The position numbers and the translations under genes were made by a program. Below, piece by piece: positions 27,540 to 38,918 of a stretch of DNA of 64,000 nt. Numbering within the stretch: position 1 is the first letter of the stretch; every line of letters starts with the position of its first letter. The notes below the pieces were generated by a model. The model had not been told where the DNA came from. It was given only the letters and a program-made list of their open reading frames with translations, and made no database searches. This DNA is from Nageia nagi (lineage: Eukaryota; Pinophyta): assembly GCA_050084985.1 (NCBI GenBank), contig JBITNC010000001.1:71548001-71612000 (forward strand), read 5' to 3'.

Positions 27540-28035
27540 TGTTGGAATGTATAATGTATTATTGTAAAGGTTATATAATAATATTCTATGTAATTTAATT
27601 AATATTAAGAATATCATTTGATACCTTAAGTATTTAAGTGAATATGATAATGTAACTTGTCCTACACTCCATGTCATGAGCATGCCCCTTGGGTAAAAGG
27701 GTGTGCATGTCATGCTTTTGTATATTGGATAAAAGGGTGATCCAAAGAGAGATTTTTTCCTATAAATAGAAAGCTCCATATTTGTGATCACACACCAATT
27801 TTTAAACTAAATTTATGCTATAGGATAGTGTTTAGTAGATGAGTTAAAGAATTGTAAGAGTTCATATTTGAGATTAAGAGAGATCTAGTTAGTGGATGTA
27901 CTCCTAGTTGGAGGAACCACTTAAATCTTATATTATATTTGTGAGATTCCTTTGTGATTTTTTTATATGTGTATTGTGATATTTCATTTGATCTTGATAG
28001 TTTAGAGTCATTCATGTTATAGTTCAATTCTCTCA
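27540..28035 (+). mobile_element. Element A: 3' LTR
   Basis: Begins TGTTGGAATGTATAATG after the polypurine tract and ends TTCTCTCA, followed by ACAAC, the right target duplication. It pairs with the LTR at 9717. A TATA box, CCTATAAATAG, is at 27759-27769. The two LTRs differ at roughly one base in ten, so A is older than D and F. A spans about 18.3 kb and contains Copia B and Gypsy C; whether B is its own coding part or a further insertion is unresolved. Confidence 0.85.
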
Positions 28036-28040
28036 ACAAC
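28036..28040. repeat. Target-site duplication of element A (right copy)
   Basis: ACAAC, matching ACAAT at 9712-9716 with one C/T difference. The reading frame of O continues directly from it. Confidence 0.7.
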
Positions 28041-30975
28041 TCATAGGGGGAACCTAAGGTCTATCCCAAATCTAATCACTATTGAATAAGTAAGTCTTTC
28101 ACCAAATCCTAAAGCTTATATTATGATATAAAAATTGAAAACTACTCTTAAAAAATTTAGTTTATATGATATCATGAGTATATAGGAAAAATATAGAGAA
28201 ATCTTATATGAATTTTTCAAAAAATAAAGGGTCCCTACAAACATCTTTATTGCTTCCCTGAGGGAGCCACTTAGTAGAAAATCTTCAAAACATATGTTAA
28301 ATAAGGCTTCTTAAAAATATCCTACTTTAAAATTTACCACATTCCTTTTACATTTATTAAACCCCTCATGGTAAAGTCCTATATAATAAATAATAACCCT
28401 TTTTTAAAACTTACCATTTTGCTAAAAATATTGAATCAATTTTTAATACCCCCACCATCAACTATGCACCTCTTGCCCCTCCTCAACCACCCCACCCTCC
28501 TTTTTTATTATTATAATAATTTGTATAAATTTTAAATACCCCTTTACCCTACCATAATAAAATACTTATTGATATATTGATGGATAAATTAGATATTAAA
28601 AATACCCCTTGTATTTTCACAAGTGGTATTTAACATTTCCTAATAGTGACTCCCCCGAAAATGCTTCATTTTCTAAAAAAATAATCCCTTCAAGAAAAAT
28701 ATATAGTAACATTTTCCAAACATAGAAAACTTGATTAAAAAGTTATTTCCAAATGTATATCCCTTTTCATAACACCTATGATACATGGTTGGGAAATCAA
28801 AAGATCAATGGTAGATGTCAAATTAGTTGTAAATGTCTATTCTCAAATGTTTTTGTATGATATTCAAAATAATGATGAACCAATATTTTATATTAGATAT
28901 TTTTATAGTTCATTCAAAATATCCCTTGGTTTAATATCCCTTATAATCACATTGGGCCCATGAACTATTGAAACCCATTTTCATGTTATGAGCAGTAAAC
29001 TTTCTTACACTTTACTACTAGGGAGACCTTGGCTTCATGATATGGATGTAGTACCTTCTACAATGCATGGTAATTTGAAATTTGAATATTATGGATAAAT
29101 ACATACATTAATTATGGATCTTAAGCCTTATGTGCTATGTAAATTAGCAAATTTGGATATTGAAGGATTAAATATGCATCATACTAACTTGTTTAATGTC
29201 AATCAAAGAGAAATCTAGTCATCATTAATCAAGGCAAAAAAAGAATTTAGATTACAAATTCAAGCATGTGAATGCACAAAATTTATAACTTAGATCTATT
29301 TCCTTTTGTAAAATATATTATATGACCTAAAATATTATAATTTGAGCAACATTCACACCATGTTGAGAGACTTCCATGTTGTGATAATGAGGGACAATCA
29401 AGTGATTCTTTCTTTGCAGCATCTCTATCTCCTACTCTTGATCTAAAAAAGGAAAAAGATATGATGGATAATCTAGGTAATACTTATGCTATTTTTCCAT
29501 CTCATTTTGCAAAAAATTCCATGACAAAAAATTGAAATTACAAAGGAGGATTAAGAAAGTCATAGCAAGGGATGCCTTTTTTCTTACTAATTTAGGAGCT
29601 CAAAAGGATTAAAAATGGGCTAGGCAGTAATCAAAATAATAAGAAAACTTCAATACCTATAAAGTTAATTTCATAATGTACTATGATATATCTTTGTGAT
29701 GATATTGTGAAGATTTATATATTGATGATACTATACCTCTTGAGTTTGATTATTTTTCTATTGATGATGATCTTCTTAAATATATAAAGGCATATTCTAA
29801 GTTTCCCAAGTCAAATATAAAAATGAAACCAAATTATGTTCTTATACAACATGGTTTCTTTGGGCAAGAGGTAAATTTTAATGAGTTTTTTTAAGTACAA
29901 TAGGGTGATGATGAGGAGGATGAATTCCATGATACTCTAGGATTAGAACTAGTTGATATCAATATTGGCACTAGTGACCAAGAAAGGATGATCAAAATTA
30001 GAGATATCCTTCGTACACAATAATAAGTGAGGTATAAAAATAATTTTATTGAATGCAACAAGAATTTTGCATGGCCTTATTATGATATACCTGGTTTAGA
30101 TCCATCTTTTATCATGCATAGTTTACCATTCAAAATGGAGCAAAACCTATAAATAAATTTTTTTTAAAAGGATAGGAAATTATAGATCTCATTGTAAAGT
30201 TCCCTTGAAATGATAGAGTTGTTGTTCATAAAGAATTATTAGATGATTATGATCAATATTTCCCACCTTTATAGAGTGGAAATTATAGAGGAGAGTACCC
30301 ATTCCATTATAGATACTAGTGGGAGATCCCAAATGAATTTGTGTGCTTTACAGAAGATGAAACTAAGGCCTGGACATTATACATTGATGGTTCTAAATGA
30401 ATATACAGAGAAGGGGTGGGTATTATATTGGTTTCACCTTCAAATTATATTATTACTATGGTATATAAGATTGAATTTGAGTGCACTAATAATATGGTAG
30501 AATACAAAGCATTGATCCTATTTTTGAAAGTTTTTATTATTCTAAAAATAAAATATTTATAGATATATAGTGATTCACAACTTGTTATTAACCAAGTTTA
30601 TGATATATATAATACCAAGGATGATAAATTATGCCTATAAAATTTGTTGGTTATGGATCTTTTAATTATTTTGATAGTTATACTATTGAAAATATCCCAA
30701 GAAAAAATGATAAATATTTTGATTCAATATCAAGTGCTACTTATTTGGCTCCCATTGAGATAGACAATCATTAAAATTAAGCATCTGAAAATGCCATATT
30801 ATATGGATAGTGAAAATGATATATAGGTATGCTATGTTGCTCCAAAAGAAATTTCCCCATCATTATATGCTGATATTTATCAATACTTGAAAGATAAAAC
30901 AATTCCTCAATATTTTGATAGAAGTAAGAAAATAAGGTTGAAAAGGATATCCCTTTAGTATGGTATTGAAGTTAT
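28041..30975 (+). pseudogene. Gypsy O: gag end, protease, G-patch-like linker, RNase H
   Basis: Continuation of O after insertion A. A pre-protease segment (KFSLYDIMSI, then KYREILYEFFKK) is near 28160. The protease is at about 28790-29095: VVNVYSQMFLYDI, SLGLISLIITLGP, and the hallmark LSYTLLLGRPWLHDMDVV. A Gly-rich NYKGGLRKS at 29530-29575 resembles a G-patch core. At about 29945-30150 the RT entry region is readable (VDINIGTSD, later FAWPYYDIPGLDP). The RT core with its YxDD motif and the first RNase H are missing: after about 30.2 kb the sequence jumps to an RNase H with WTLYIDGSK at 30370-30396 and CTNNMVEYKAL. Stops mostly replace Gln. The frame is cut at 30975 by Copia K and resumes at 36206. 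Confidence 0.85.
30971..30975. repeat. Target-site duplication of Copia K (left copy)
   Basis: GTTAT, repeated at 36206-36210. The integrase-entry frame of O (YGIEVI, then ISEVLYRRSF) is continuous when one copy and the K element are removed. Confidence 0.8.
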
Positions 30976-31448
30976 TTAATATAAAAAATAACTGAATTAG
31001 TCAAGCAATTCACAACTAAAAATAGTTCTACAAATCAAAGTAGAATACATTCATCAATGGATGCTTATAATTTCACACAACACCATAAACTTGCATTAGA
31101 TTATTGATAATACACTCCAATACTTACAAAATTTATAAACAATACCTAAATGCATTCTATCTATAGGTTGTAGGTGACTTGGACTATTCACTTCACATTC
31201 TCAAAAAGTAAAAAATAAGGGAAAGAAAGGAAGAAATAACAACTTTTAATGAAACTTAGAAAACACAACTAGTTAACAAGTTGGTTGGCTTAAGGACTAA
31301 CCAGTTGGTTGGTTACACATAGAACTAACTAGTCTATAGAATATCAAGTCTTATATAGAGATAAGAAAGCTAAAATAGTAAGTACAAATTTTGGGTAATT
31401 TTAGTAATTTCAATATCTTAAGTTATTTTAACATATTCAAATCCATCA
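30976..31448 (-). mobile_element. Copia K: 3' LTR
   Basis: About 470 bp aligning with 35754-36205 (shared CAAGCAATTCA, AAATAGTTCTACAA, CACAACTAGT, TATTCACTTCACATTCT). On the minus strand it begins TGATGGATTTGAATATG right after the polypurine tract at 31451-31459. A TATA box is at about 31350-31358 on the minus strand. The left end follows from the duplicated GTTAT. Confidence 0.8.
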
Positions 31449-31450
31449 TA

Positions 31451-31459
31451 CTCCCCCTT
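31451..31459 (-). other. Copia K: polypurine tract
   Basis: AAGGGGGAG on the minus strand, followed by TATGATGG, the LTR start; the same tract is found in the related Copia D. Confidence 0.8.
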
Positions 31460-34400
31460 ACTAATAAGAAGACCAATAATAAAGTCTCTTAGCAACACAA
31501 ACTAAGAGTTTTCCATAGATTTAGTGAATATATGAGCCACTTGATATAATGTTGACCAATACCTCAATTTTACTATGCCCTTCTCCACCAAATCTTGGAT
31601 GAAATGAGTCTTTAAATAGAAATATTTTATTCTAGAATAATGGAGAGGGTTGATGGCATATTGGTTATCACAAAAAATGGTAGTTTGATCTTTTTCTCCT
31701 CTCCAATCTCCTAACCTTCCTCAACCACAAAGCTTATGTTGAAGCACTTTTCAATGCTACATACTTAACCTCAATATTTGAAAGAGCTATAATGGACTAT
31801 TATTTGGAACTCCATGATACTAGACCTGATCCAAGAGAGAAACAATCCCTACTTGTGCTCTTTATATCATCCAAATTGCTATCCCAATCACTATCATTAA
31901 AACATGTAAGTTTAAACTTGGAATTACATGTATAATGTATTCCAAAATTTATTATTCCCTTCACATATCTAATAATTTTCCTCACTACCTTGAGATGGAA
32001 AATGGATGGATCACTCATGTACTTTGCAATCAATGAAATATTGAATTGTAAATTTAGCCTTGTGTTTGTTAAAAATATGAGGCTTCCAATAATGCTTCTA
32101 TACTCTTTCTTGTTTATTTTTTGTTCTCCATATTCTTTGCTAAGATGTTCTTCATGGGTTGTAGGTGATGCAACTGATGTATAATTATCCATTATAAACT
32201 TCTTTAGCATATCATTTGCATATTTTTATTATGACACAAATATATCTTCTTTTGTTTGATGCACCTCCAATCCAAGAAAGAAACTCATCAAACCAAGATC
32301 TTTCATTTCAAACTCAACCATAATATGAGTTTTAAAATCTCATTCATATTGCCATTATTTCCCATGAAGATAAAATCATCTATATACAAATAAATAATCA
32401 AAATATCATATCCATATTTCTTAAAATACAATGTAGGCTCACTTACACTTCTTTGAAAGGCCACACTTTTGAAGTATCTATCAATTCTTGTATACCAAGC
32501 TCTTAGAGATTACTTCAGCCCATACAATGCTTTTTTAAGTTTGTACACATGGTCTTCTCTTCTTTGAACCTCAAAACCTTAAGTTTGTGCTACATACACC
32601 TCTTCATAGATGTACCCATTTAGAAAGGCACTCTTCACATCCATGTGTTGGACTATCCAACTTTTTCTTATAGCCAAAGAGAGCACTAATCTTATTATTT
32701 ATTTCCTTACAATTGGCGCAAATATATTCTCAAAATCCACACCATACTTTTATGTGAATCCTTTTTCCACTAGCCTTTTTTTGTACCTTTCAATGCTCCC
32801 ATCACTCTTGCATTTTGTTTTGTAAAATCACTTAAAACTAACAACCTTTTTACCATTGGACAACTCACAAAGTTGCCAAGTATCATTCCTCTAAATAGAA
32901 TCGATATCCTCTCTCATAGATTGAATCCAAATACCATTAGAACAAGCTTCTTCATAACAAAATGGCTCAACTACAATAGCATTTAAAATAAAATTTGAAA
33001 TAAAGGAACAAATTGAATAATTTACCATTTCACCTTTGGGCTCTAAACTATCTTCATCACCATAAAATTGAATGTTCTCTAGTCTTGCAACTAGATTTTA
33101 TATTTTTTGGTTTTTGCTCCTTATAATTATCCTCATAATGTTACCATTTATGATTTAACTTTGTGTATGATCTTTGAACCATATCTTGCCTTTATTACCT
33201 TGATTTATCATCTTGCATTGGATGAGCTTGGTGCAATAACACTTGTTGGTGTTGTAGTGGAGCTAGAGGGTCTTGGTGAGCTTGGAACACTCACACTTGA
33301 TGGATTTCCTTTATTTTTCTAAGTCACAACATCATTGTAATACTCTTTTTCTGATATTTTCTCCTCCAAACTCTCATCTTTAAACACTTTTTTGGTGCAA
33401 ATTTTTATTACTATATTCTCCCCCTTCATCAAAAATGGCATCTCTAGACATAATTTTATTATGAGTCTTAGGATTATAGAATTTATAATCATTTGAATTC
33501 TCACAATATCCTATAGATACATAAGCTTCATATTTGGTATCTAACTTCCTCCTCTTTTCATCATTTACATGCATATATGCAAGATAACCATACACTCTCA
33601 AGTGTTCCAAATTATTTTTTCTTTCAACCCAGAGTTTTATAGGGAGTAATTTTATGCAAGCTTCTTGGAGGATACCTATTCAAAATGTAGACAATTGTTC
33701 TTACTACTTCAAACCAATAAATATTGGATAATTTCTTGCTTTGCATCATGCTTCTAACCATCTCAACCAATATCCTATTTTTCCTTTCCACTACACCATT
33801 TTTTGTGATGTGTAGGGAGAGGTAAGGTGTCTCTTAATATCATTCCCTTTACAAAATTGAAATAATTTATTCATACAATATTCTCCTCCTTTGTCACTTC
33901 TCAAACACTTCACACTATACCCACTTTGCTTCTCAACAAAAATATAAACTCCTTAAAAAAATCAAATGCTTCATCCTTTCTCTTGATGAAATAATCCCAA
34001 TACATTCTAGTGAAATCATCAATTAAAGTGATAAAGTAAGAAGATTTACCAAAAATTTGAGTTTCCATAGGCCTACAAATATTAGTATGGACCAATTAGA
34101 GAGGGTGTTTGGCTCTCCATGCTTCTTCCTTTGGAAACTTGCTCCTTTCTTGCTTTCCAAGTTCACATTCTTCACACATATATTTACAATTTTCTACTTG
34201 TGGAAACCCTCTTATAATTGTTGGAATAGTTTTAAAACTTTTAAAATTCAATTGGCTAAGCCTCATATGCCAAAGTGCATTTTTTTCTTCAATTCCCATA
34301 AATACAAATCTACCATTATTCTCAAGAAAATTTACTAGAAAGAGTTATTTGTAGTCTTATGAACATTATTAATAAGCCTTACACCATGGTTTTTATTATA

Positions 34401-35687
34401 GATTTTGTACATCTTATATTCAAACACCAATCCATAATTCTTTTCTAGCATGTGGCCAATGTTCAACAAACTTTATCTCAAATATAGTGTATAGCAAATG
34501 TATTTTACCTTCATAGTTATCTTCTTTGTTGTAACTTGCATCTCTCCTTTTCCAACAATATCCAAGCTCTTCTCATCTCCCAATATCACACTTGAGTTGT
34601 AGGAGTAATCAATTGAGGAGAGTAGGGACTTCTCACCATTCATGTGGTTTGAGCATCCACTATCCAATAGCTAAGTTTCATCTTCAATCTTTTGAGGGTT
34701 TGTAATTGAAATAAATAATTATTCTTCACCATATCCATGCTCTTCTTCTCCATAGTAAGCTAATTTACCTTCATGTGCTTGTTTAATCTTGCATTCATAC
34801 TAAATATGACCAAATTTATTGTAATAAAAACAATTTAAATTTCTCTTATCTTTACCTCTACCTCCTCTTCTAGAGTGTCTCCCTCTTGATGCAAATGTTG
34901 GTTCATTTTTTGCACTTTGTTCTCTTTCTCTTCCTCTACCAAAAGAGCCTCTTCTTCCTCCTCTTTTGAATCTACCTCTTCCTCTTGAACCTCTACCTTT
35001 TCCTCTTCCTTTTCCTTCATTCTCTTTGATGGATAATGCTTGCTCATCACTATTACTTGCTACTATTTTTGTTCTCTTCAAAACTCTCTCTTCATGTGAT
35101 GTAAGAGAGCCAATTAAATTATCAATTTCCATGGTTAAGAGGTCCTTTATTTCTTCAATAATGAGTGAAAATGATCATATATCTCTTTCAAGGTTCTTAA
35201 AACCTTCTTGATGACTACCTCCTTCTCTATCATCTCTCCAAGGGTGGCCATTTTATTAACTATGGCTTTCACTCTTACATAGTAATCTCTAGTAGTCTCC
35301 TTCTCTTCCTACTTCAAATTCTCAAACTCCCTTATTAATGTTTAGAGTTTCACCTCTTTCATATTAAAGATCCCTTATCTTGGTAGCCTTATCTTAATGT
35401 TCCCATGCTTCTTGGGCTAAGACATAATCCATAATTTTGGGAAAAATGCTCTCATCTAGAGCTACTTGGATGAAAGATAGAGCCATGAAATTTTGCTTCT
35501 CTTTCTCCTTTGCATCCTTCTTTGAATCTACACTCAAAGCATTCCAATTAGCAGGATTACTAAAGCCAGCATTTGCAATGTCCTAGTGGCCTCTTCTCTT
35601 AAGGAGAGTCTTCATCCGAATGCTCCAGTATTCATAGTCATTCCCATAAAATTCTAGAATGGGGGTTGCATTTAAGTTTCTTACCAT
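31460..35687 (-). pseudogene. Copia K: decayed gag-pol polyprotein
   Basis: Ty1/Copia polyprotein read leftward from an ATG at 35687 (LEFYGNDYEYWSIRMKTLL), closely related to Copia D. Gag continues to about 34800 with an Arg/Gly-rich tail (34850-35050) and a zinc knuckle in which the second Cys is Tyr (CFYYNKFGH). Protease: MDSGCSNHMNGEKSL at about 34620-34667. Integrase: WHMRLSQLNFKS near 34270 and VHTNICRPM near 34090, where the first catalytic Asp of the usual HTD has become Asn. RT: YIDDFIFMG near 32380. RNase H: NDSDWDSNLDDIKST and VSWSSK at 31800-31880. Several stops and frameshifts. Family assignment is firm; inactive. Confidence 0.9.
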
Positions 35688-35739
35688 ATCTTCTCTTCTC
35701 TTTTTGAATAACTTCTTGAACCCAATTTGATCCAACAAA

Positions 35740-35751
35740 GCTTTGATACCA
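35740..35751 (-). other. Copia K: primer-binding site
   Basis: TGGTATCAAAGC on the minus strand, one base from TGGTATCAGAGC, the initiator-methionine tRNA primer site used by plant Copia elements. It lies just inside the 5' LTR and 53 bp before the gag ATG. Confidence 0.85.
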
Positions 35752-35753
35752 AA

Positions 35754-36205
35754 TAAATAATTGAATTACTCAAGCAATTCATAGCTAAAAATAGTTCTAC
35801 AACTCAAAGGTAGAATGCATTCATCAATTAATGCTCACGATTTCATAGAATACCATAAACTTGTATTAGATTATAAATAATAGACTCCAACACTTAAAGA
35901 ATCTTGAAATAATACTTAAATACATTCTATAGTCTATGGGCAACCTGTACTATTCACTTCACATTCTTCATAAGCAAAAAATGAGGGAATGAAATTAATA
36001 GATAACAACTTTTAATTAAACTCAAAAAACACAACTAGTCAACAAGCCACTTGGTCGAAGGACTAACCGATTGGCCGATTAGACATAGGACTAAATAGTC
36101 TGCAACATATCAATTCTCACATAGAGACTAGAAATATAAAATAGTAGGTACAAATTTTATGGAATTTTAATGTCTTAATTTGTTTTAAAATCTTCAAAGT
36201 GTTTA
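35754..36205 (-). mobile_element. Copia K: 5' LTR
   Basis: Partner of 30976-31448. Its outer end lies beside GTTAT (36206-36210), the right target duplication, and its inner end beside the primer site. The canonical TG/CA ends are decayed. The U3 part carries a cluster of CTAGT, GGTCG, CCGATTGGCCGATT and ACTAGT words, comparable with the cluster in Copia D. Confidence 0.8.
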
Positions 36206-37370
36206 GTTATTATTAGTGAAGTATTGTATAGAAGATCATTTTATGAAGCACTTTTGACATGTCTAACACACCATGTAACTATAACACTTGAATAAGCATA
36301 TTAAAGTATATTTGAGGTGCATTTATTTACCAAACCATTGAATATTAAGCTCTTGCATACAAAATATTATTGGTCATCCATGGAAGAAGATTGCAAGAGT
36401 CATGTAAAAATTTGCCTTCAATGCTAAAAGCATTCCAAATCATAGTAGACACCAACATAAGATCTCAATCTAGTTATTTCACCATGGTCTTTTACAATTA
36501 GGGGCATTGATTTAATTGGCTGAATCAATCCTCAATAAATATATGGGCATAAAATCATCATCACAACCAAATAATACACTATTAAATGGGTATAAGTTGC
36601 ACCAATAAAGTCAATAAAATAAGAAAAGATTATCAAGTTCTTGGTTAAAAATATCATAACAAGGTTTGATGTTCCATAATAATTAATCATGGATACTAGG
36701 CCTAATTTTAAAGGTAAGGACATGAAATCATTTTGCAATAAGTTTCATATTACTTAAAAAAAATTTTTTGTTTACTATCCTCAAGGAAATGATCAACTTG
36801 AAGCATAAAATAAGATAGTCAAAAGTATTTTATTAAAAACATGGGATAGATACAAAAGAGATTGGCATGAGCAATTACCTTTACAATTTGGACATATAAA
36901 AAAAAATTTAGAACTTGTACTAAAGAAACTCCATTTTCATTGGTCTATGGCGATGAAGTTGTTGTACCACATGAGTTAGAAATACTATCTTTGAGAATCT
37001 CACTACAAGGAGATATACTAGATGATGAAGCAAGGAAGTCTAGATTGCAACATTTATAATCACTTTATGAAAAAAGGATACATTTTATTGAACATTAGAA
37101 AGCATAACATGCAAATCTAAATAGATAATTTAAGAAAAAAATCAAGACAAAATATTCCAAGTAGGAGACTTAGTCCTAAATGAGAACATTAATAAGATAG
37201 TTGTAAATGATGAAGTAAAAGGGAAATTTGAGCCAAATTGGTTGGAACCATATGTTGTAGTTGATGCTAAGGATCATGAGCATATATACTATCTTCAATG
37301 GATGGAAAACAAGAACCAAAAACCTTCTATTCAATGCACCTTAAATACTTTTATGCATGAAGCTGCAATT
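36206..37370 (+). pseudogene. Gypsy O: integrase
   Basis: DDE integrase of Gypsy O, continuing the frame interrupted by Copia K. Entry ISEVLYRRSF is at 36212; the zinc-binding region ends CKSHVKICLQC near 36430. The catalytic core has Asp in GIDLIG (36508-36510), Asp in IMDTRPNFKG (36692-36694), and Glu in QLEA (36800-36802), so the triad is kept although the surroundings are degraded. The RYKRDWHEQLPLQFGH helix region is near 36850. The C-terminal small-barrel part is open at 37242-37350 (KFEPNWLEPYVVVDAKDHEH). Stops are largely at Gln positions. It is the end of pol; the open frame beyond 37370 has no known content. Confidence 0.85.
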
Positions 37371-38361
37371 TCATACCTAGCATATCACGATGCATCTTAT
37401 GGAGGTACATGTATACTAGCTTATATTTTAATTTTTGTATTTTTCTCCACTTATCACATTACATTGACATCATCCCTCTACATCCATGGTATCCATGTCA
37501 TGCCAAATATATATATATATATAAGCATAATGTTTGCAAGCCATGGACATAAAGTGCTAAGATCATTTATGGCCATCAATATAGCTAATGAGAGTTTAGT
37601 CACTTAAAATAAGCTTGATGATACAACCATTAGTGGAAATGTTAACATTCATTCATACTCAATGGATGATTCATCTAACTATGTATCCAAAATAATTGTA
37701 GGTACAAATGGTTATACTTACAACTATAAAACCATAATGTTTATAGGTCATAGACATAAAATTATAGGTCATCGATGGGCATTGATGCTACTAGTGAAAT
37801 TTCACTCACTTAAAATAAAATTGATGATATAGCTATTAGTGTAAATGTTTATATTAATTCATACTCAATGGATGATTCAATCACTATGTATCCCAATATT
37901 GTAGGGTATATAACATCTTTTTGTAGGTGTCCAGAATTGAAGATCAACAAAAACTACTCTCAAAAATCATATCTTCCATATTGTAAAAAGTATTATAGTC
38001 AAGGCATTAGAACCATTCATTATTTCCTATCATAACCCTAAAAACCATAATAATTCCTCAACATCATTGAATGGATTCCAAAAAACTAGACTCCCCTAAT
38101 ATCAGATATGAAGGAGCTGCTACATTCATCTTTACACATCATATTGGGTAGGGATGGCAACTTTTCATAATATTTTAACTTGGTTACCCCATCCATGTAG
38201 CTTTCCTATGGAAACCAAACCAAAAGGGGAAAATTAAGGAGCTTCACCAAAGGTTTAGTCTACTGTATAAAAGTTTAAAGTTTTAAAAAATTTCTATCTC
38301 TTTTTCTTCTTTGGACATATAATTCTACTTCTTTCTATCATACCTCCAAATAGGATCAAAG
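37371..38361 (+). other. Gypsy O: 3' untranslated region
   Basis: No gene. Contains two direct copies of a roughly 200 bp unit (about 37521-37702 and 37733-37910), each with CATAATGTTT, a CACTTAAAATAA block, GATGATA(C/T)A and TCATACTCAATGGATGATTCA. A convincing polypurine tract before the LTR at 38362 was not found. Confidence 0.6.
37521..37910 (+). repeat. Tandem duplication of a ~200 bp unit in O 3' UTR
   Basis: Two copies, sharing TTCATACTCAATGGATGATT and CACTTAAAATAA(G/A), diverged by perhaps 20 percent. Tandem repeats in the 3' untranslated region are common in Tat/Ogre-type Gypsy elements. Confidence 0.65.
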
Positions 38362-38918
38362 TGTAGATGCCTAAAAATGAATTCTTAGTTATTAAATTAG
38401 TGGATATTATTGTAAAATAGGTTTAAAAACACCCTATGCAATGTAATTAATTTAAAAGGACAACCAAATGATGTAAATGGTGTAAAATACTAAGAAAGGA
38501 ACCATAAGGTGTGTAATACATGAAGATTCTAAGAAAAGAAAAAGATAAATATGTTGTTATAAATGAATATTAGAAGGAAAGGATTCCCTATCACATAACT
38601 AATATCAAATAGGTCAACATATGAGCATCACATAATCCAAATAATAATGATTTTTTGTAACACTACCTATCTAAAGATTTATTATTTACTATTGTTTATG
38701 ATATGCATTATTTAATTTTAGCATCATATCTTGCATCTTTCATGGCATCGATGTCGTGTGAAAGATGATTTCATAGCACTTGTGTCATGATTTTAGATTC
38801 ATGACATATTTGATTTGGATGATGAACCTATTTATGGTATGAAGCTTTGGATCTGATGAAGAAAAACAACCACATGCATATCTTCATTTATACTTCAATA
38901 AGTATATTCTATAGAAAT
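38362..38918 (+). mobile_element. Gypsy O: 3' LTR, main part
   Basis: Starts TGTAGATGCCTAAAAATGA. From about 38578 it aligns with the truncated 5' LTR at 8092-8484. It is cut at 38918 by element E; the remaining 41 bp lie at 50698-50738, and joining the two parts reproduces the colinear end of the 5' LTR. Confidence 0.75.
38914..38918. repeat. Target-site duplication of element E (left copy)
   Basis: GAAAT, repeated at 50693-50697 right after the second LTR of E. The host LTR of O reads continuously when E and one copy are removed. Confidence 0.85.
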
